Shown: positions 32,365 to 41,505, counted from the stretch's first letter. The stretch is 64,000 nucleotides of DNA from Burkholderia sp052045245 (GCF_052045245.1 NZ_JBQEON010000017.1:1-64000), one strand, 5' to 3'. The notes: a model not told the origin generated them from the sequence alone. Numbers and translations are program-made.

Positions 32365-34338
32365 ATGAACGATCTCACCGATATGGCTACCCTGTCCGCC
32401 GGCACCGTGCCGGCCGGGCTCGACGCGGCCGTCGCCGGCGCGACCGACGCGCTGCTGGCCGCGCAGCAAGCGGACGGACACTGGGTCTACGAACTCGAGG
32501 CCGATTCGACGATTCCCGCCGAATACGTGCTGCTCGTCCACTATCTCGGCGAGACGCCGAATCTCGAGCTCGAACAGAAGATCGGCAAGTATCTGCGTCG
32601 TATCCAGCAGGCCGACGGCGGCTGGCCGCTGTTCACCGACGGCGCGCCGAACATCAGCGCGAGCGTGAAGGCGTATTTCGCGCTGAAGGTGATCGGCGAC
32701 GACGAGAACGCCGAGCACATGCAACGCGCGCGCCGCGCGATCCACGCGATGGGCGGCGCCGAGATGTCGAACGTGTTCACGCGCATCCAGCTCGCGCTGT
32801 ACGGTGCGATTCCGTGGCGCGCGGTGCCGATGATGCCGGTCGAGATCATGCTGCTGCCGCAGTGGTTCCCGTTCCACCTGTCGAAGGTGTCGTACTGGGC
32901 GCGGACCGTGATCGTGCCGCTGCTGGTGCTGAACGCGAAGCGTCCGCTCGCGAAGAACCCGCGCGGCGTGCGCATCGACGAGCTGTTCATCGATCCGCCC
33001 GTCAACGCCGGCCTGCTGCCGCGCCAGGGCCACCAGAGCGCCGGCTGGTTCGCGTTCTTCCGCGTGGTCGACCATGCGCTGCGCGCGGTCGACGGGCTGT
33101 TCCCGAACTACACGCGCGAACGCGCGATCCGCCAGGCCGTGTCGTTCGTCGACGAGCGCCTGAACGGCGAGGACGGCCTCGGCGCGATCTATCCGGCGAT
33201 GGCCAACGCGGTGATGATGTACGACGTGCTCGGCTACGCGGAAGATCATCCGAACCGCGCGATCGCGCGCAAGTCGGTCGAGAAGCTGCTCGTCGTGCAC
33301 GAGGACGAAGCGTATTGCCAGCCGTGCCTGTCGCCGGTGTGGGACACGTCGCTCGTCGCGCATGCGCTGCTCGAAACCGGCGATGCGCGCGCGGAAGAAG
33401 CCGTGCTGCGCGGCCTCGACTGGCTGCGCCCGCTGCAGATCCTCGACGTGCGCGGCGACTGGATCTCGCGGCGCCCGCACGTGCGGCCGGGCGGCTGGGC
33501 GTTCCAGTACGCGAACGCGCACTACCCGGACGTCGACGACACGGCCGTGGTCGTGATGGCCATGGACCGCGCGCAGAAGCTCAAGCACACGGACACGTAT
33601 CGCGAGTCGATGGCGCGCGCGCGCGAATGGGTCGTCGGCATGCAGAGCAGCGACGGCGGCTGGGGCGCGTTCGAACCGGAAAACACGCAGTACTACCTGA
33701 ACAACATCCCGTTCTCGGATCACGGCGCGCTGCTCGATCCGCCCACCTCCGACGTGTCGGGCCGTTGCCTGTCGATGCTGTCGCAGCTCGGCGAGACGCC
33801 GCTGACCAGCGAGCCGGCCCGCCGCGCGCTCGACTACATGCTGAAGGAACAGGAGCCGGACGGCAGCTGGTACGGCCGCTGGGGGATGAACTACGTGTAC
33901 GGCACGTGGACCGCGCTGTGCTCGCTGAACGCGGCCGGCCTGACGCCGGACGATCCGCGCATCAAGCGCGGCGCGCAGTGGCTGCTGTCGATCCAGAACA
34001 AGGACGGCGGCTGGGGCGAGGACGGCGACAGCTACAAGCTCAACTACCGTGGTTTCGAGCAGGCGCCGAGCACCGCGTCGCAGACGGCCTGGGCGCTGCT
34101 CGGCCTGATGGCGGCCGGCGAGGTGAACAACCCGGCCGTTGCCCGCGGCGTCGACTACCTGATCGCCCAGCAGAACGAAGAAGGCCTGTGGGACGAGACG
34201 CGCTTCACGGCGACCGGTTTCCCGCGGGTGTTCTACCTGCGCTATCACGGCTATCGCAAGTTCTTCCCGCTGTGGGCGCTCGCGCGCTATCGCAACCTGA
34301 AGCGCGCCAACGCGACGCGCGTGACGGTCGGGATGTAA
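32365..34338 (+). CDS. shc: squalene-hopene cyclase
   Basis: A 657-residue monotopic membrane enzyme that cyclises squalene to hopene/hopanol. The catalytic DVDD (Asp389-Asp392, in YPDVDDTAVVVMAMDR) protonates the terminal double bond. Several QW-type repeats are visible (QQADGGWPLF, QSSDGGWGAF, QEPDGSWYGRWG, QNKDGGWGEDG, QNEEGLWDETRF). It lies between hpnE and hpnG in one operon. From memory, the B. cenocepacia orthologue is BCAM2831, linked to polymyxin and low-pH tolerance. Confidence 0.96.
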   Translation: MNDLTDMATLSAGTVPAGLDAAVAGATDALLAAQQADGHWVYELEADSTIPAEYVLLVHYLGETPNLELEQKIGKYLRRIQQADGGWPLFTDGAPNISASVKAYFALKVIGDDENAEHMQRARRAIHAMGGAEMSNVFTRIQLALYGAIPWRAVPMMPVEIMLLPQWFPFHLSKVSYWARTVIVPLLVLNAKRPLAKNPRGVRIDELFIDPPVNAGLLPRQGHQSAGWFAFFRVVDHALRAVDGLFPNYTRERAIRQAVSFVDERLNGEDGLGAIYPAMANAVMMYDVLGYAEDHPNRAIARKSVEKLLVVHEDEAYCQPCLSPVWDTSLVAHALLETGDARAEEAVLRGLDWLRPLQILDVRGDWISRRPHVRPGGWAFQYANAHYPDVDDTAVVVMAMDRAQKLKHTDTYRESMARAREWVVGMQSSDGGWGAFEPENTQYYLNNIPFSDHGALLDPPTSDVSGRCLSMLSQLGETPLTSEPARRALDYMLKEQEPDGSWYGRWGMNYVYGTWTALCSLNAAGLTPDDPRIKRGAQWLLSIQNKDGGWGEDGDSYKLNYRGFEQAPSTASQTAWALLGLMAAGEVNNPAVARGVDYLIAQQNEEGLWDETRFTATGFPRVFYLRYHGYRKFFPLWALARYRNLKRANATRVTVGM

Positions 34339-34341
34339 CGC

Positions 34342-35049
34342 GTGGCGACGACGCAGCACAACGGCACGTTGCCCGTCATCGCCGTCACGGGGATGGCGTT
34401 CGAGGCACGCATCGCGCGCGGCCAGGGCGTCGAGGCCGTGTTCGCCGCACGGGCCGACCGGCTCGAACGCGCGCTCGCCGAAGCGACCGCACGCGGTTGC
34501 GCGGGCATCGTGAGCTTCGGCACGGCAGGCGGGCTCGCGCCCGATCTCGTGCCCGGCGCGCTCGTGATCGCGGATGCGATCGACGGGCCGTTCGGCCGTG
34601 TGCAGACCGATCCCGGCTGGAGCGCGCGGCTCGTCGCCGCGCTGCACGACACGCCGGTGTGGGCACGCGTCACGCGCGGCACGATGGCGGCGGTCGGCGC
34701 GCCGGTGGTCAGCGAGCAGGACAAGACGTCGCTGCATCGCGCGAAGGGCGCGCTCGCCGTCGATATGGAATCGCACATCGCCGCGGCCTTCGCGGCGTCG
34801 CGCCGCGTGCCGTTCGCGGTGTGCCGCGCGATCGTCGATCCCGCGTGGCGCACGTTGCCGCGCGCGGCGACGGCCGGCCTGCGCGATGACGGCAGCACCG
34901 CCATCCTGCCGATCCTGCGCGAGCTGCTGAAGCAGCCGTCGCAGCTCGGCCCGCTGCTGCAGGTCGCGAGCGATGCGCGCGCGGCGCGCACGACGCTGAT
35001 CCAGGCGCGGCACGCGTTCGAACGTGCGGGTGCGATGCGGATCGTCTGA
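34342..35049 (+). CDS. hpnG: adenosylhopane nucleosidase HpnG
   Basis: A 235-residue MTA/SAH-nucleosidase-like protein that removes adenine from adenosylhopane during bacteriohopanetetrol synthesis. Features are VTGMAFEARIARG, GIVSFGTAGGLAPDLVPGALVIAD and the ribose/purine pocket DMESHIAAAFAASRRVPF. Its GTG start is 3 bp after the shc stop, so it is the last gene of the operon. hpnH, which would make adenosylhopane, is not in the window. Confidence 0.9.
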   Translation: MATTQHNGTLPVIAVTGMAFEARIARGQGVEAVFAARADRLERALAEATARGCAGIVSFGTAGGLAPDLVPGALVIADAIDGPFGRVQTDPGWSARLVAALHDTPVWARVTRGTMAAVGAPVVSEQDKTSLHRAKGALAVDMESHIAAAFAASRRVPFAVCRAIVDPAWRTLPRAATAGLRDDGSTAILPILRELLKQPSQLGPLLQVASDARAARTTLIQARHAFERAGAMRIV

Positions 35050-35107
35050 GCGGCGTTCGCCGCGTTTCGCGTCTCCTCCCCCTTCCCTTTTTCGTTCTCC
35101 GGACACG

Positions 35108-35138
35108 CAAAAAAAGCGCGCTGCATGATGCAGCGCGC
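35108..35138 (-). terminator. rho-independent terminator for the hpnN-mlaA operon
   Basis: Stem GCGCGCTGCA / TGCAGCGCGC (35116-35138, 3-base loop), followed on the minus strand by a run of T (35108-35115). It sits 30 bases after the mlaA stop, between converging operons, and may also stop hpnG read-through. Confidence 0.88.
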
Positions 35139-35167
35139 CTCGGCTTGTGTGCGGGTTTCGTACCGCG

Positions 35168-36163
35168 TTACTGCGCGGCCGGACTGCTCGCGGGCAGGGT
35201 CGGCATCGCCGGCGCCGCGCCGGCCGACGCAGCAGCCGGTGCAGCCGCCGACGCCGCGACCGGCGCTGCGGCAGGCCCGCTCGCGGGCGTTGCGTTGTCC
35301 GCGCCCGGATCGTCGTAGTGCGGCAACCCCGGCGCGGCCGGTGCGTTGTTCGGCGCCGTGCCCGATGCCCCGCCCGACTCGCCCGGATCCTCATAGTTCG
35401 GCAGGCCCGGCACGGCCGGCGTGGCCGCCGGCACCGCGCCCGCTTCGCCCGGTTCCGCGTAGCTCGGCGGCGCGGCCGATGCCGACTCGCCGTGATACGT
35501 CAGCGACTTGCGCTGCTGCAGGTACGCATCGCGCACGAACGAATACGGGTCGAGCGCCGCCTGCTTCAGCAGGTCGGTCGCGCCGAGCAGGTCCGAGCGC
35601 GCGCTGATGAATTGCGCGATGTACATCGGATTGCGCGCGGCCGGCTCGATGTAGTTGAGCAGGTTGAAGCGAACGTCCACCGCGCGGCCGACGCCGTCGC
35701 GGATCGTGCTCGGCCCGAACAACGGCAGCACGAGATACGGCCCGGACGGCATGCCCCAGCGCGCCATCGTCAGCCCGAAATCCTGGTGATGCTTCGGCAG
35801 CCCGGCCGGCGTCGCGATGTCGATCAGGCCGCCGACGCCGAACAGCGAGTTCATCGCCACGCGCATCAGATCCTGCGTCGCATCGGTGATGCGCAGCTGC
35901 AACAGGTTGTTCGCCATGTTGCCGAGATCGCCGAGGTTCGAGAAGAAGTTGCTGATCGCGGTACGCACCGGTGTCGGCGTGACCTTCTGGTAACCCTTCG
36001 CGATCGGCACGGCGATGTTCGTGTCGACCGTGTCGTTGATCTTGTACATTGCCCGGTTCATCGGCTCGAGCGGGTCGTTGGGGTTGCGGTTCGGGCCCGT
36101 CGCGCAGCCGCTCAGCACTGCGCTGGCAGCAACGGTCGCCGCAATGATTCGCACCTTATTCAT
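35168..36163 (-). CDS. mlaA: MlaA/VacJ-family outer-membrane lipoprotein
   Basis: A 331-residue lipoprotein. The lipobox LSGC ends an N-terminal signal (cleavage before Cys20), then DPLEPMNRAMYKIND opens the MlaA fold, which removes mislocalised phospholipids from the outer leaflet. After about residue 215 the tail is low-complexity and Pro/Ala-rich. It holds three diverged copies of a ~10-residue element (PSYAEPGEAG, LPNYEDPGES, LPHYDDPGAD). Its start overlaps the end of hpnN by 8 bases, so lipid export and retrograde transport are co-expressed. Confidence 0.92.
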   Translation of the reverse strand: MNKVRIIAATVAASAVLSGCATGPNRNPNDPLEPMNRAMYKINDTVDTNIAVPIAKGYQKVTPTPVRTAISNFFSNLGDLGNMANNLLQLRITDATQDLMRVAMNSLFGVGGLIDIATPAGLPKHHQDFGLTMARWGMPSGPYLVLPLFGPSTIRDGVGRAVDVRFNLLNYIEPAARNPMYIAQFISARSDLLGATDLLKQAALDPYSFVRDAYLQQRKSLTYHGESASAAPPSYAEPGEAGAVPAATPAVPGLPNYEDPGESGGASGTAPNNAPAAPGLPHYDDPGADNATPASGPAAAPVAASAAAPAAASAGAAPAMPTLPASSPAAQ

Positions 36164-38789
36164 TGTTTCCTTGCGATTGGTTCTTGGCGCGTTTGACGCG
36201 CGGTTTGCCCATCAGGACGGGCTGAAACACCACGGCGCCGATCAGTGTACAGGTCAACGCCAGCGTGAGCAGCTTGCCCATGCTCGACGTGCCAGGGTGA
36301 TGCGACAGCCACAGGCTGCCAAAGGCGGTTGCCGTCGTCGCGGCGCTGAACAGCACCGCGTGCGTGAGGCTCGAATGCAGCAGGCCCGTCTGCCCCGCAC
36401 GCCACGCCATCACGAAGTACACCTTGAACGCGACGCCGACGCCGAGCATCAGCGGCAGCGCGATGATGTTCGCGAAGTTCAGCGACATGCCGAGCACGAC
36501 GCACATCTCGAGCGTCACGAGGCCCGACACGAGCAGCGGCACCAGCGTGCGCAGCACGTCGCCGAAGCGGCGCAGCGTGATCCACAGCAGGATCGTGATC
36601 GAGATGATCGACCACAGCGCCGCGTGCAGGAACGCGTTGATGATCGTGTCGGCCGAATGCAGGATCGAGATCGGGCCGCCGATCGCGCCCGGTTCCGCCG
36701 CCTTCACGGCCTTCGCGAAGCGGCGCAGCATCGTGTCGTCGTTCGGGTCGACGCCCTTCGGCACCTTCGGCGAAATCTGCACGAGCGCGTGGCCGTCCGG
36801 CGCGATCCAGTCGCGCACGAGCTGCGGCGGCAGCGATTCGCGCGTGACGTCCTGCGGCTGCAGCAGCGCCGCGAGCTGGTTGAGCGCGATGCGCAACGGG
36901 TCGGAGAACGCGCGTTCGGCACGATCGCGCGTTGCGCTGTCGGCGGCGGCGAGCTTCGCGAGCGACGCCGACAGATGCTGTGCGGCGGCCGCGCCCGGGC
37001 CCGGATGATCTTCCGCCGCGTACCCGAGCAGGTCCGACACGCGCTTGAGCGCGGCGACGCGCTGCGCGTCGGTCGCGGCCGGCGCGGCCGGTTGCATCAG
37101 CGCCGGCAGCAGGTCGCTGGCCGCCGCGGCGATCGCCGCACGCTTGGCCGGCTGGTCGGCCGGGACGAAGGTCGTGAGCGTCGTCGTGCGGCCGACTTCC
37201 GGCAGCGCGTCGAGGCGCTTCGCGGCGGCGTCGGCATCGGCGAGCGACGGGGCGAGCAGCGTGACGTCGTTGACGGCCGCTTCGGGCGAATCCTTCAGCG
37301 CGAGCAGCGTCGCCATCGATTCGCTGTGCGGATCCTTCAGGTGCAGCGGGTTGAAGTCGAAGCGCAGGAACATGAGCAGCGGCAGCGCGCCGATCACGAC
37401 CGCGAGCGTGCCGATCAGGATCGGCTTGCGATGGCGATCGAGGAAATCGTCGACCGGCGCGAGCCACGGGAAGCCCGGCGTCTTCGATTCGCCCGGCGGC
37501 GCGAACAGGCGCAGCAGCGCGGGCAGCAGCGTGAGCGTGGTCAGCAGCGCGACGAACATCCCGACGCCCGCGATCAGGCCGAGTTCGGACACGCCGCGAT
37601 ACGCGGTGGGGATGAACGAGAAGAAGCTCGCGGCGACGGCCGCGGTCGCCAGCGCGAGCGGCATCCCCATCGAGTGCGCGGCGCCGATCAGCGCGTGATC
37701 GATGCGCTGGTCGCGGAAGCGCTCCTCGCGGTACTTCACGCCGTACTGGATCGAGAAGTCGACGCCGAGGCCGACGAACAGCACCATGAACGCGACCGAG
37801 ATCATGTTCAGCGAGCCGACCATCGCGAGGCCGAGCGCGGCGGTCACGACGAGGCCGACGAACAGCGTGACGAGCACCGAGCCGATCATCCGCTTCGAGC
37901 GCAGCGCGAGCCACAGGATCACGAGCACGGCGAGCAGCGTGAGCGCGCCGTTGAGCGCCGCGCCGTCTTCCACCGACGCGAATTCGTCGTCGGCGAGCGG
38001 CTGTTCGCCCGTCAGGCGCACGACCGCGCCGTAGCGTTGCTCGAGGCCGAGCGCCTTCGCGGTGTCGCGGATCACCTCGGTCGTTGCGGCACCGGCCTTC
38101 AGCGCGCCGTAGTTCACGACCGGCTGCACGGTGACGAATGCGCGGGCGGGCTGGCGTGCGGCGTCGCTGTCGACCAGCGCGCGCCACGAGAACGCGGCCG
38201 GCTTGCCGGCCAGCACGTCGTCGACCGCCGCGGCGCTGCGCGACAGCAGTTTGGCCATCGCCGGCAGCTTGACCTGGCCGGTCATGAGCGGCTGGCCGAG
38301 CGTGGTGGACAGCGTGGTCGCGAGCCCGGTCAGGCTCGGGTTCTTCGCGAGCTCGTTGACGAGCGGACGCGCGCTCGCGAGCTGCGACGTCGTGTCCGAC
38401 ACGGCCTGCGGCGACAGGAACAGCAGCCCGTTGTGCTCGAAGAACGGGCCGCCACCCGGTTCGGCGACCTGGCCGATGCGGCCGGCGTCGGCCTGCTTCT
38501 GCAGGGCTTCGGTGAGCGTATGCGCGGCGGCGGTCGCGAATTCGGGCGCGGGCGCCTCGACCACCGCGAGGATCGTGCCGTTGCGTTGCGGGAACGCCTT
38601 GTCGACGGCGTGGCCGAGCGCGGCCCATTGCGGCTCGGCGTCGACGAGCTTGCTGATGTCCGTGTTGATCTTGAAGTGCTGCGCGACATAGATGCCGCTG
38701 AAGGCGGCAATGACGAACGACAGCACGACGACCCAGACGGGGCGGCGTACCGACCATGCAACGAGTCGGACGATGAGAGATGTCACCAT
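36156..38789 (-). CDS. hpnN: RND/MMPL hopanoid transporter HpnN
   Basis: An 877-residue MMPL-type exporter with 12 expected membrane segments. One N-terminal helix (VWVVVLSFVIAAFSGIYVAQHF) is followed by a large periplasmic loop and a five-helix block with GVDFSIQYGVKYREE. The pattern repeats with a second block, GVGVAFKVYFVMAWRAG. In Rhodopseudomonas and Burkholderia, HpnN carries hopanoids from the inner to the outer membrane. The start was taken at MVTSLIVRLVAWSV rather than 23 codons upstream. It leads the operon that continues into mlaA. Confidence 0.9.
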   Translation of the reverse strand: MVTSLIVRLVAWSVRRPVWVVVLSFVIAAFSGIYVAQHFKINTDISKLVDAEPQWAALGHAVDKAFPQRNGTILAVVEAPAPEFATAAAHTLTEALQKQADAGRIGQVAEPGGGPFFEHNGLLFLSPQAVSDTTSQLASARPLVNELAKNPSLTGLATTLSTTLGQPLMTGQVKLPAMAKLLSRSAAAVDDVLAGKPAAFSWRALVDSDAARQPARAFVTVQPVVNYGALKAGAATTEVIRDTAKALGLEQRYGAVVRLTGEQPLADDEFASVEDGAALNGALTLLAVLVILWLALRSKRMIGSVLVTLFVGLVVTAALGLAMVGSLNMISVAFMVLFVGLGVDFSIQYGVKYREERFRDQRIDHALIGAAHSMGMPLALATAAVAASFFSFIPTAYRGVSELGLIAGVGMFVALLTTLTLLPALLRLFAPPGESKTPGFPWLAPVDDFLDRHRKPILIGTLAVVIGALPLLMFLRFDFNPLHLKDPHSESMATLLALKDSPEAAVNDVTLLAPSLADADAAAKRLDALPEVGRTTTLTTFVPADQPAKRAAIAAAASDLLPALMQPAAPAATDAQRVAALKRVSDLLGYAAEDHPGPGAAAAQHLSASLAKLAAADSATRDRAERAFSDPLRIALNQLAALLQPQDVTRESLPPQLVRDWIAPDGHALVQISPKVPKGVDPNDDTMLRRFAKAVKAAEPGAIGGPISILHSADTIINAFLHAALWSIISITILLWITLRRFGDVLRTLVPLLVSGLVTLEMCVVLGMSLNFANIIALPLMLGVGVAFKVYFVMAWRAGQTGLLHSSLTHAVLFSAATTATAFGSLWLSHHPGTSSMGKLLTLALTCTLIGAVVFQPVLMGKPRVKRAKNQSQGNNE

Positions 38790-39128
38790 GTGGCGGTGGA
38801 GAGGGGCTGGCAAGGACAAAGCAACGAGTATACCGGCGCAACGTGGCGTCGGACGCAACGTTGGGCGTTCAGGGGCGGGAAGGATATTTGCTCGGGCGCG
38901 CAGGAATCGGCGCGAAAGATCGGACGATTGATAAGGGGATACTTACATAATCGGCATGAATCGTGCGGCGGCGACGGCCCTGTGACAACAGGGGCTCAAA
39001 GGTAACAGTGGGTCACCCGCGCAGCAGGCGGGCGTGCGGGCCGCTATACTTCGACCCACCGGCCGATGCAATCGATGCAATCGCTGCCATCCGCCGGCCG
39101 TTTTTTCTCATCGAGTGCGAATATCCGT
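38790..39128. other. divergent promoter region between hpnN and the mlaC-like gene
   Basis: About 340 bp without a gene. A small hairpin CCCTGT/ACAGGG is at 38978-38994. GCTATACTTCG at 39041-39051 resembles a -10 element and matches GCTATACTTTCG upstream of hpnD (30090-30101), so the two could share a promoter type. Confidence 0.45.
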
Positions 39129-39725
39129 ATGAAACGTCATCTGTTTGCTTTCGTCGCGGCGGCTGCCGTGTCGGTTTCCGCTTTCGCGCAGAGCGCGCCG
39201 GTCGACATCGTCCGCAATGCGGTCGAAGGTACCGTCAACGCGATGAAGGCTGATCCGGCCGCGCGCGGCGGCGACATGGGGAAAGTCACGCAAGTCGTCG
39301 AGCAGCGCTTCCTGCCTGCGACGAACTTCGAGCGCACGACCCGCATCGCGGTCGGCGATGCGTGGAAGCAGGCGACGCCGCAACAGCAGCAGGAGCTGTA
39401 CAAGCAGTTCAAGCTGCTGATGACGCGCACCTACGCCGCATCGCTCGCGCAGCTCGGCAGCCAGGATGCGAAGTTCTCGTTCAAGGCCGGCGGCGCGTCG
39501 GGTGCCGATGCGCTGGTGCAGTCGACGGTGACGACGCCGGGCGACAGCCAGTCGGTCGGCTATCGGCTCGGCAAGGTCGGCAACGACTGGAAGATCTACG
39601 ACATCGACATGTCGGGCGCGTGGCTGATCCAGGTCTACCAGGGCCAGTTCAAGAGCCAGCTGGCGTCGGGCGGCATCGACGGGCTGATCGCGTATCTGCA
39701 GAAGCACAATTCGCGGACGAACTGA
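39129..39725 (+). CDS. MlaC / HpnM-like periplasmic lipid-binding protein
   Basis: A 198-residue protein with a Sec signal peptide (MKRHLFAFVAAAAVSVSAFAQ, cleavage after AFA). The rest is the Ttg2/MlaC fold, including VEQRFLPATNFERTTRIAVGDAWKQATPQQQQELYKQFKLL and WKIYDIDMSGAWLIQVYQGQF. MlaC shuttles phospholipid between MlaA and the inner-membrane MlaFEDB complex; the hopanoid-cluster homologue is called HpnM. Its position next to hpnN and mlaA supports either role, and the two cannot be separated here. Confidence 0.88.
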   Translation: MKRHLFAFVAAAAVSVSAFAQSAPVDIVRNAVEGTVNAMKADPAARGGDMGKVTQVVEQRFLPATNFERTTRIAVGDAWKQATPQQQQELYKQFKLLMTRTYAASLAQLGSQDAKFSFKAGGASGADALVQSTVTTPGDSQSVGYRLGKVGNDWKIYDIDMSGAWLIQVYQGQFKSQLASGGIDGLIAYLQKHNSRTN

Positions 39726-39771
39726 GCGCCGCGGCGTGAGCCGCGACTGAAATGCGATGCTGAAACCATGA

Positions 39772-39801
39772 CGCCCCGGTCGCACATGCGGCCGGGGCGT
39801 T
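39772..39801 (+). terminator. hairpin after the mlaC-like gene
   Basis: Perfect 9-bp stem ACGCCCCGG / CCGGGGCGT with a 12-base loop, then TGCACATTG. It lies 46 bases after the stop. There is no T-run, so it may be rho-assisted. Confidence 0.6.
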
Positions 39802-39937
39802 GCACATTGAGTGGCAATCGGTCCTTTCATCACGCGAGTGAACGCCGTTTCACTTCGCCTGCTCAGCCAGGTTGGCGGCGAGCGGATGCCAGCCCTTTGC
39901 GTACGTAAATCGCACGCCGGGCTGAACAAATGCACCG

Positions 39938-40204
39938 TCAGCGTTTTACCTGGCGCCGAACCAGCCGGTTAACGCCCCAAACAGCCAAGCCGGCCACGAC
40001 GAGACAGACGGCCAGTACGAGCGCGAGTCCGATCCCGTCGACGTCGTCGGCATGCGCAAGCGTGTCGACCCCGAAAAATGCCATCGCCGATTCGATTGCC
40101 GCGGGAATGGGCGTCTCGATTGGGAGACGGACGAACCAGCGTGCGAGCAGCGTGCCGAGAATGAGGGTCGCCAGGATGTTGATGGCATAGCGCGTGACTG
40201 TCAT
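39938..40204 (-). CDS. small two-helix membrane protein, possible immunity protein
   Basis: An 88-residue protein with hydrophobic segments at about residues 5-25 (RYAINILATLILGTLLARWF) and 58-80 (GLALVLAVCLVVAGLAVWGV), and a loop of about 30 residues between them, ending in RRQVKR. Its ATG overlaps the stop of the DUF2778 gene by one base (TAATG), so the two are translationally coupled. Small membrane or periplasmic proteins coded directly after cell-wall-targeting toxins are often their immunity proteins, so that role is inferred from context. I recognise no family. Confidence 0.7.
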   Translation of the reverse strand: MTVTRYAINILATLILGTLLARWFVRLPIETPIPAAIESAMAFFGVDTLAHADDVDGIGLALVLAVCLVVAGLAVWGVNRLVRRQVKR

Positions 40205-40599
40205 TACTGCACCTCGACGATTCCATATGCCTTGACGTTGCTCCCGGGGATCGGCAACGTTGCGCCCCTTGCCCGAAGGTGCGCCGATAACCGTTCGAAG
40301 TCTTGTGCATTGTTCACGGTGATGCAGCCTTCGCTGCGTCCGAGCGGGCCGTTCGGATGCAGGCGGAATGCGCCGCGGCGCACGCCGTTGACGGTTGTCC
40401 AATCGTCGATTGTCCCGTCGGCACGGTACAACGCAAACCATCTATCCCGATGGGTTCCATACAGGTTCGCACGCACGAAGTCATGGAGCCATCCCAGGCG
40501 GCCTCCCGACTGTCGATCGACGACGTAATACAAGCCCCGCGGCAAAGGACCCGACTTCGGTTTCGCGATTGCTTCCGGTTTGTTGCGATCGTTCGGCAT
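40204..40599 (-). CDS. DUF2778 (Tlde1-like) L,D-transpeptidase-type protein
   Basis: A 131-residue protein with the DUF2778 signature FRLHPNGPLGRSEGCITV, giving His81, Ser89 and Cys92 at the catalytic positions. The related type VI effector Tlde1 of Salmonella edits peptidoglycan with this motif. There is no signal peptide, as expected for a contact-delivered effector. An in-frame TAG lies 5 codons before the ATG at 40599, so the start is fixed. No T6SS structural gene, vgrG or PAAR gene is in the window. A housekeeping role is possible. Confidence 0.8.
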   Translation of the reverse strand: MPNDRNKPEAIAKPKSGPLPRGLYYVVDRQSGGRLGWLHDFVRANLYGTHRDRWFALYRADGTIDDWTTVNGVRRGAFRLHPNGPLGRSEGCITVNNAQDFERLSAHLRARGATLPIPGSNVKAYGIVEVQ

Positions 40600-40829
40600 G
40601 CCTTTGAACCACTACGTCTACCGCCACACGCGCGCGACTGAGCGCGGCAGCCGAAAAATGTTACGGACTGGCCACGAAATCACTGCCGCTGTAGGTTGAG
40701 TCAACGCAAGTCAAGCCGTGCTTCTCGACCGCATTGCGTAAGACGCGACGGCCTGACACCGGATGTGGTTCGTCACGTCGAACCCTCATGTCAAAGGACC
40801 CGAATGTAAAAAATCGGCCGGCAATCCGC

Positions 40830-41474
40830 TCACCGCCGCCGATGCTCGACCGCGAACTTGATCAGCTCCGCTTGCCCTTCTATTTCGAGCTTGCGTTTCA
40901 GGTTCAGCCGGTGCGTTTCCACCGTGCGCACCGACAGCCCCGTCTGCTGCGCGATCTGCTTGCTCGACAGCCCCTCGGCGAGCGCATCGAGGATGTCGCG
41001 TTCGCGCGGCGTCAGCCGGTCCAGCGGCGACGCGGCCGCGCTTGCCTGGATCATCCGCACGGCGAGCCCTTCGCTGAAGAACGTCTGCCCGGCCAGCACC
41101 GCGCCGATCGCGCGCACGATCTCGCTCGCGGGCGAATCCTTCAGCAGATAGCCGCTCGCGCCGGCGCGCACGGCCTGCGTCACGTACTCGACGTTGTCGT
41201 GCATCGACAGCATCAGGACGCGAATCCCCGGAAAGCGCTCGTGGAACACGCCCGCGAGCGTGATGCCGTTCATCCCGTTCATGCCGACGTCCATCAGCGC
41301 GAGATCCGGTTCGAGCGACGCGGCGAGCGCGAGCGCTTCGTCCGCGTTGCCGGCTTCGCCGACCACGGACAGATCGGCCGCCTCGAGCCGCATCCGCAGG
41401 CCGTCGCGCACCAGCGGGTGATCGTCGACGAGCAGCAGTCGGGCGGCGGGCCGGGCGGTGTCGGGGGCGCTCAT
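40830..41474 (-). CDS. NarL/LuxR-family response regulator
   Basis: A 214-residue regulator starting MSAPDTARPAARLLLVDDHPLV; an alternative TTG lies two codons earlier. The receiver domain has the phospho-acceptor Asp in LALMDVGMNGMNG (near 62) and Lys in LLKDSP. The C-terminal LuxR HTH is LTPRERDILDALAEGLSSKQIAQQTGLSVRTVETHRLNLKRKL. It is 31 bp downstream of a NarX/DegS-type kinase on the same strand and is clearly its partner. Confidence 0.93.
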   Translation of the reverse strand: MSAPDTARPAARLLLVDDHPLVRDGLRMRLEAADLSVVGEAGNADEALALAASLEPDLALMDVGMNGMNGITLAGVFHERFPGIRVLMLSMHDNVEYVTQAVRAGASGYLLKDSPASEIVRAIGAVLAGQTFFSEGLAVRMIQASAAASPLDRLTPRERDILDALAEGLSSKQIAQQTGLSVRTVETHRLNLKRKLEIEGQAELIKFAVEHRRR

Positions 41475-41505
41475 GGGCAAAGGTCTCCGGTGATGGGGCG
41501 CGTCG

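Noticed and set aside
30964..35394. 1476-codon open frame on the minus strand
   Set aside because: Antisense to hpnE, shc and hpnG, which have clear family motifs. Arg-rich and without recognisable domains.
36015..39005. 996-codon open frame on the plus strand opposite hpnN
   Set aside because: Antisense shadow; hpnN on the minus strand has membrane helices and MMPL motifs.
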